From positions 1-64,000 of the forward strand of contig NZ_VFRP01000015.1 of NCBI RefSeq assembly GCF_006385685.1: a stretch of DNA of 64,000 nucleotides, in the 5' to 3' direction. Positions 63,095 through 64,000 of this stretch are shown here, in pieces. The notes beneath the pieces are model-generated. The model did not search any database, was not told where the DNA came from, and saw nothing but the letters and a program-made list of their open reading frames with translations. The stretch is from Amaricoccus solimangrovi. GTDB lineage: Bacteria > Pseudomonadota > Alphaproteobacteria > Rhodobacterales > Rhodobacteraceae. How positions within the stretch are numbered: the first letter of the stretch is position 1; each line of letters begins with the position of its first letter. The translations under genes were made by a program, and so were the position numbers.

Positions 63095-64000
63095 TTAGTC
63101 GCAGGCGGCCACGCGGCCGCTCGGGACGCCGGCGCAGAGCGCGTCCTTGGTGATCCAGCCCGCGTCGACGACGACGTTCAGGTTGTCCTTGGTGATCGGC
63201 ACCGGGGTCAGGAAGATGGAATCGAGTTCGACCCCGCCGGCGGAGGTCCATTTCTTCGTCCCCTCGACCTCGTCGAGCGCCTCTCCGCTGGCCAGCGCCA
63301 CGGCGATGTCGGCCGCCGCCTTGCCGAGTTCGCGCGAGTCCTTCCAGATCGTGACGGTCTGGGTGCCGAGCGCGATCCGGTTCAACGCGGCGGTGTCCGC
63401 GTCCTGGCCCGAGACCGGGATTCCCGCCATGCCCTGCGCGTTCAGCGCCGCGATCGCGCCGCCGGCCGTGCCGTCGTTCGAGGCGACCACCGCGTCGACC
63501 TTGTTGTCGTTCGCGGTCAGGATCTGCTCCATGTTGCGCTGCGCGTTCGCGGGCAGCCAGCCGTCGGTATAGGCCTCGCCCACGATGGTGACGTCGCCCG
63601 AATCGATCGACTTCTGGAGCACCTCCTGCTGGCCCGCGCGCAGGAAGTCGGCGTTCGGGTCGGTCGGAGAGCCCTTGATCATCACGTAGTTGCCCTTCGG
63701 CGCCGCCTGGAGCACCGCGGAGGCCTCCATCCGCCCGACCTCGACATTGTCGAAGGTCAGGTAGAAGGCACGCGGATCCTCGATCAGCCGGTCGTAGCCC
63801 ACGACCGGGATCCCCTCCGCCTCGGCCGCGTCGAGCGCGGGGCCGACGGCGGCGGAATCCTGGGCGAGAATGATGAGCGCGTTCGCGCCCTGCGAGATCA
63901 GGCTCTCGATGTCGGAAAGCTGCTTCGAGGGAGAGCTCTGCGCGTCGGCGGAGATGTATTTCGCGCCGAGCTTGTCGAGTTCGGCCTTGATCGCCGCCTC
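63095..64000 (-). CDS. xylF: Xylose-type ABC transporter substrate-binding protein (N terminus beyond the window)
   Basis: The last 301 residues of a periplasmic-binding protein of the XylF type; the frame is open to the right edge. [73 protein letters not shown] and [20 protein letters not shown] are the D-xylose-binding blocks (family Asp, Arg and Asn contacts). The end has two Cys, in ALCAGVP and VAACD. First gene seen of the xylF-H-G-B-A operon; the promoter and regulator lie outside the window. Confidence 0.92.
   Translation of the reverse strand, partial: EAAIKAELDKLGAKYISADAQSSPSKQLSDIESLISQGANALIILAQDSAAVGPALDAAEAEGIPVVGYDRLIEDPRAFYLTFDNVEVGRMEASAVLQAAPKGNYVMIKGSPTDPNADFLRAGQQEVLQKSIDSGDVTIVGEAYTDGWLPANAQRNMEQILTANDNKVDAVVASNDGTAGGAIAALNAQGMAGIPVSGQDADTAALNRIALGTQTVTIWKDSRELGKAAADIAVALASGEALDEVEGTKKWTSAGGVELDSIFLTPVPITKDNLNVVVDAGWITKDALCAGVPSGRVAACD

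Overview
The window is about 64 kb of very GC-rich DNA (roughly 70% by eye, with strong GC bias at third codon positions). It reads as ordinary chromosome of an alphaproteobacterium, most likely of the Rhodobacterales. Pointers are the hemD–Mic60-like–hemY cluster, the tsaD–gpsA–YciI–EVE operon, a DUF1244 protein, choline-sulfatase with a ChoX-type binding protein, the DgcN/DgcA D-glutamate pair, and an xylose operon whose ABC ATPase has a single domain. About 70 protein genes are called. Two run off the ends (ETF-ubiquinone oxidoreductase at the left, a xylose-type binding protein at the right). I see no tRNA, rRNA, IS element, integrase, prophage block or CRISPR array, and no gene-free stretch longer than 300 bases.

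Layout. 1-6.2 kb: ETF-QO, greA, a membrane/coiled-coil protein, an MFS carrier, mobAB, azlCD, mscL. 6.2-12.6 kb: pheT and pheS, separated by a small membrane protein, a cupin/TetR divergent pair and an HWE-type histidine kinase. 12.9-19.8 kb: GMC oxidoreductase, aldo/keto reductase, DHA2 exporter with a divergent LysR regulator, type II NADH dehydrogenase, thioesterase. 19.9-25.6 kb: rplT/rpmI, heme A synthase, a Nu-class-like GST, oligoendopeptidase F, a GNAT enzyme and a muconolactone-isomerase-fold protein. 25.7-31.2 kb: panBC, cysK, an alpha/beta hydrolase, glutathionyl-hydroquinone reductase. 31.3-38.1 kb: the tsaD operon, divergent from hemD–mic60–hemY. 38.1-40.4 kb: small conserved proteins and an N-formylglutamate amidohydrolase. 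40.5-48.3 kb: pyruvate kinase, betC–choX, an ABC-2 exporter, a fosmidomycin-resistance-type MFS, a PaaI-type thioesterase and a 57-residue membrane protein. 48.4-49.5 kb: rplM–rpsI. 49.5-53.5 kb: a D-amino-acid locus (Asp/Glu racemase facing dgcN–dgcA–D-amino-acid transaminase). 53.6-58.1 kb: lytic transglycosylase, dapA, smpB, a YqjD/YqjE-like membrane pair. 58.2-64 kb: an xylF-H-G-B-A operon on the minus strand.

What stands out beyond the genes: (i) a dispersed palindromic repeat built on GTAGGGCGGAC, present four times, always just 3' of genes; it supplies the stop codon of two of them and lies inside the reading frame of a third; (ii) mutually exclusive hairpins over the dapA ribosome-binding site; (iii) an operator-like repeat exactly over the cupin/TetR divergent promoters; (iv) a BetI-like inverted repeat before choX; (v) an internal duplication in the cytoplasmic part of the Mic60-like protein; (vi) the D-glutamate locus. 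None of these is a clearly new defence or mobile system. The window is mostly metabolic and housekeeping DNA.
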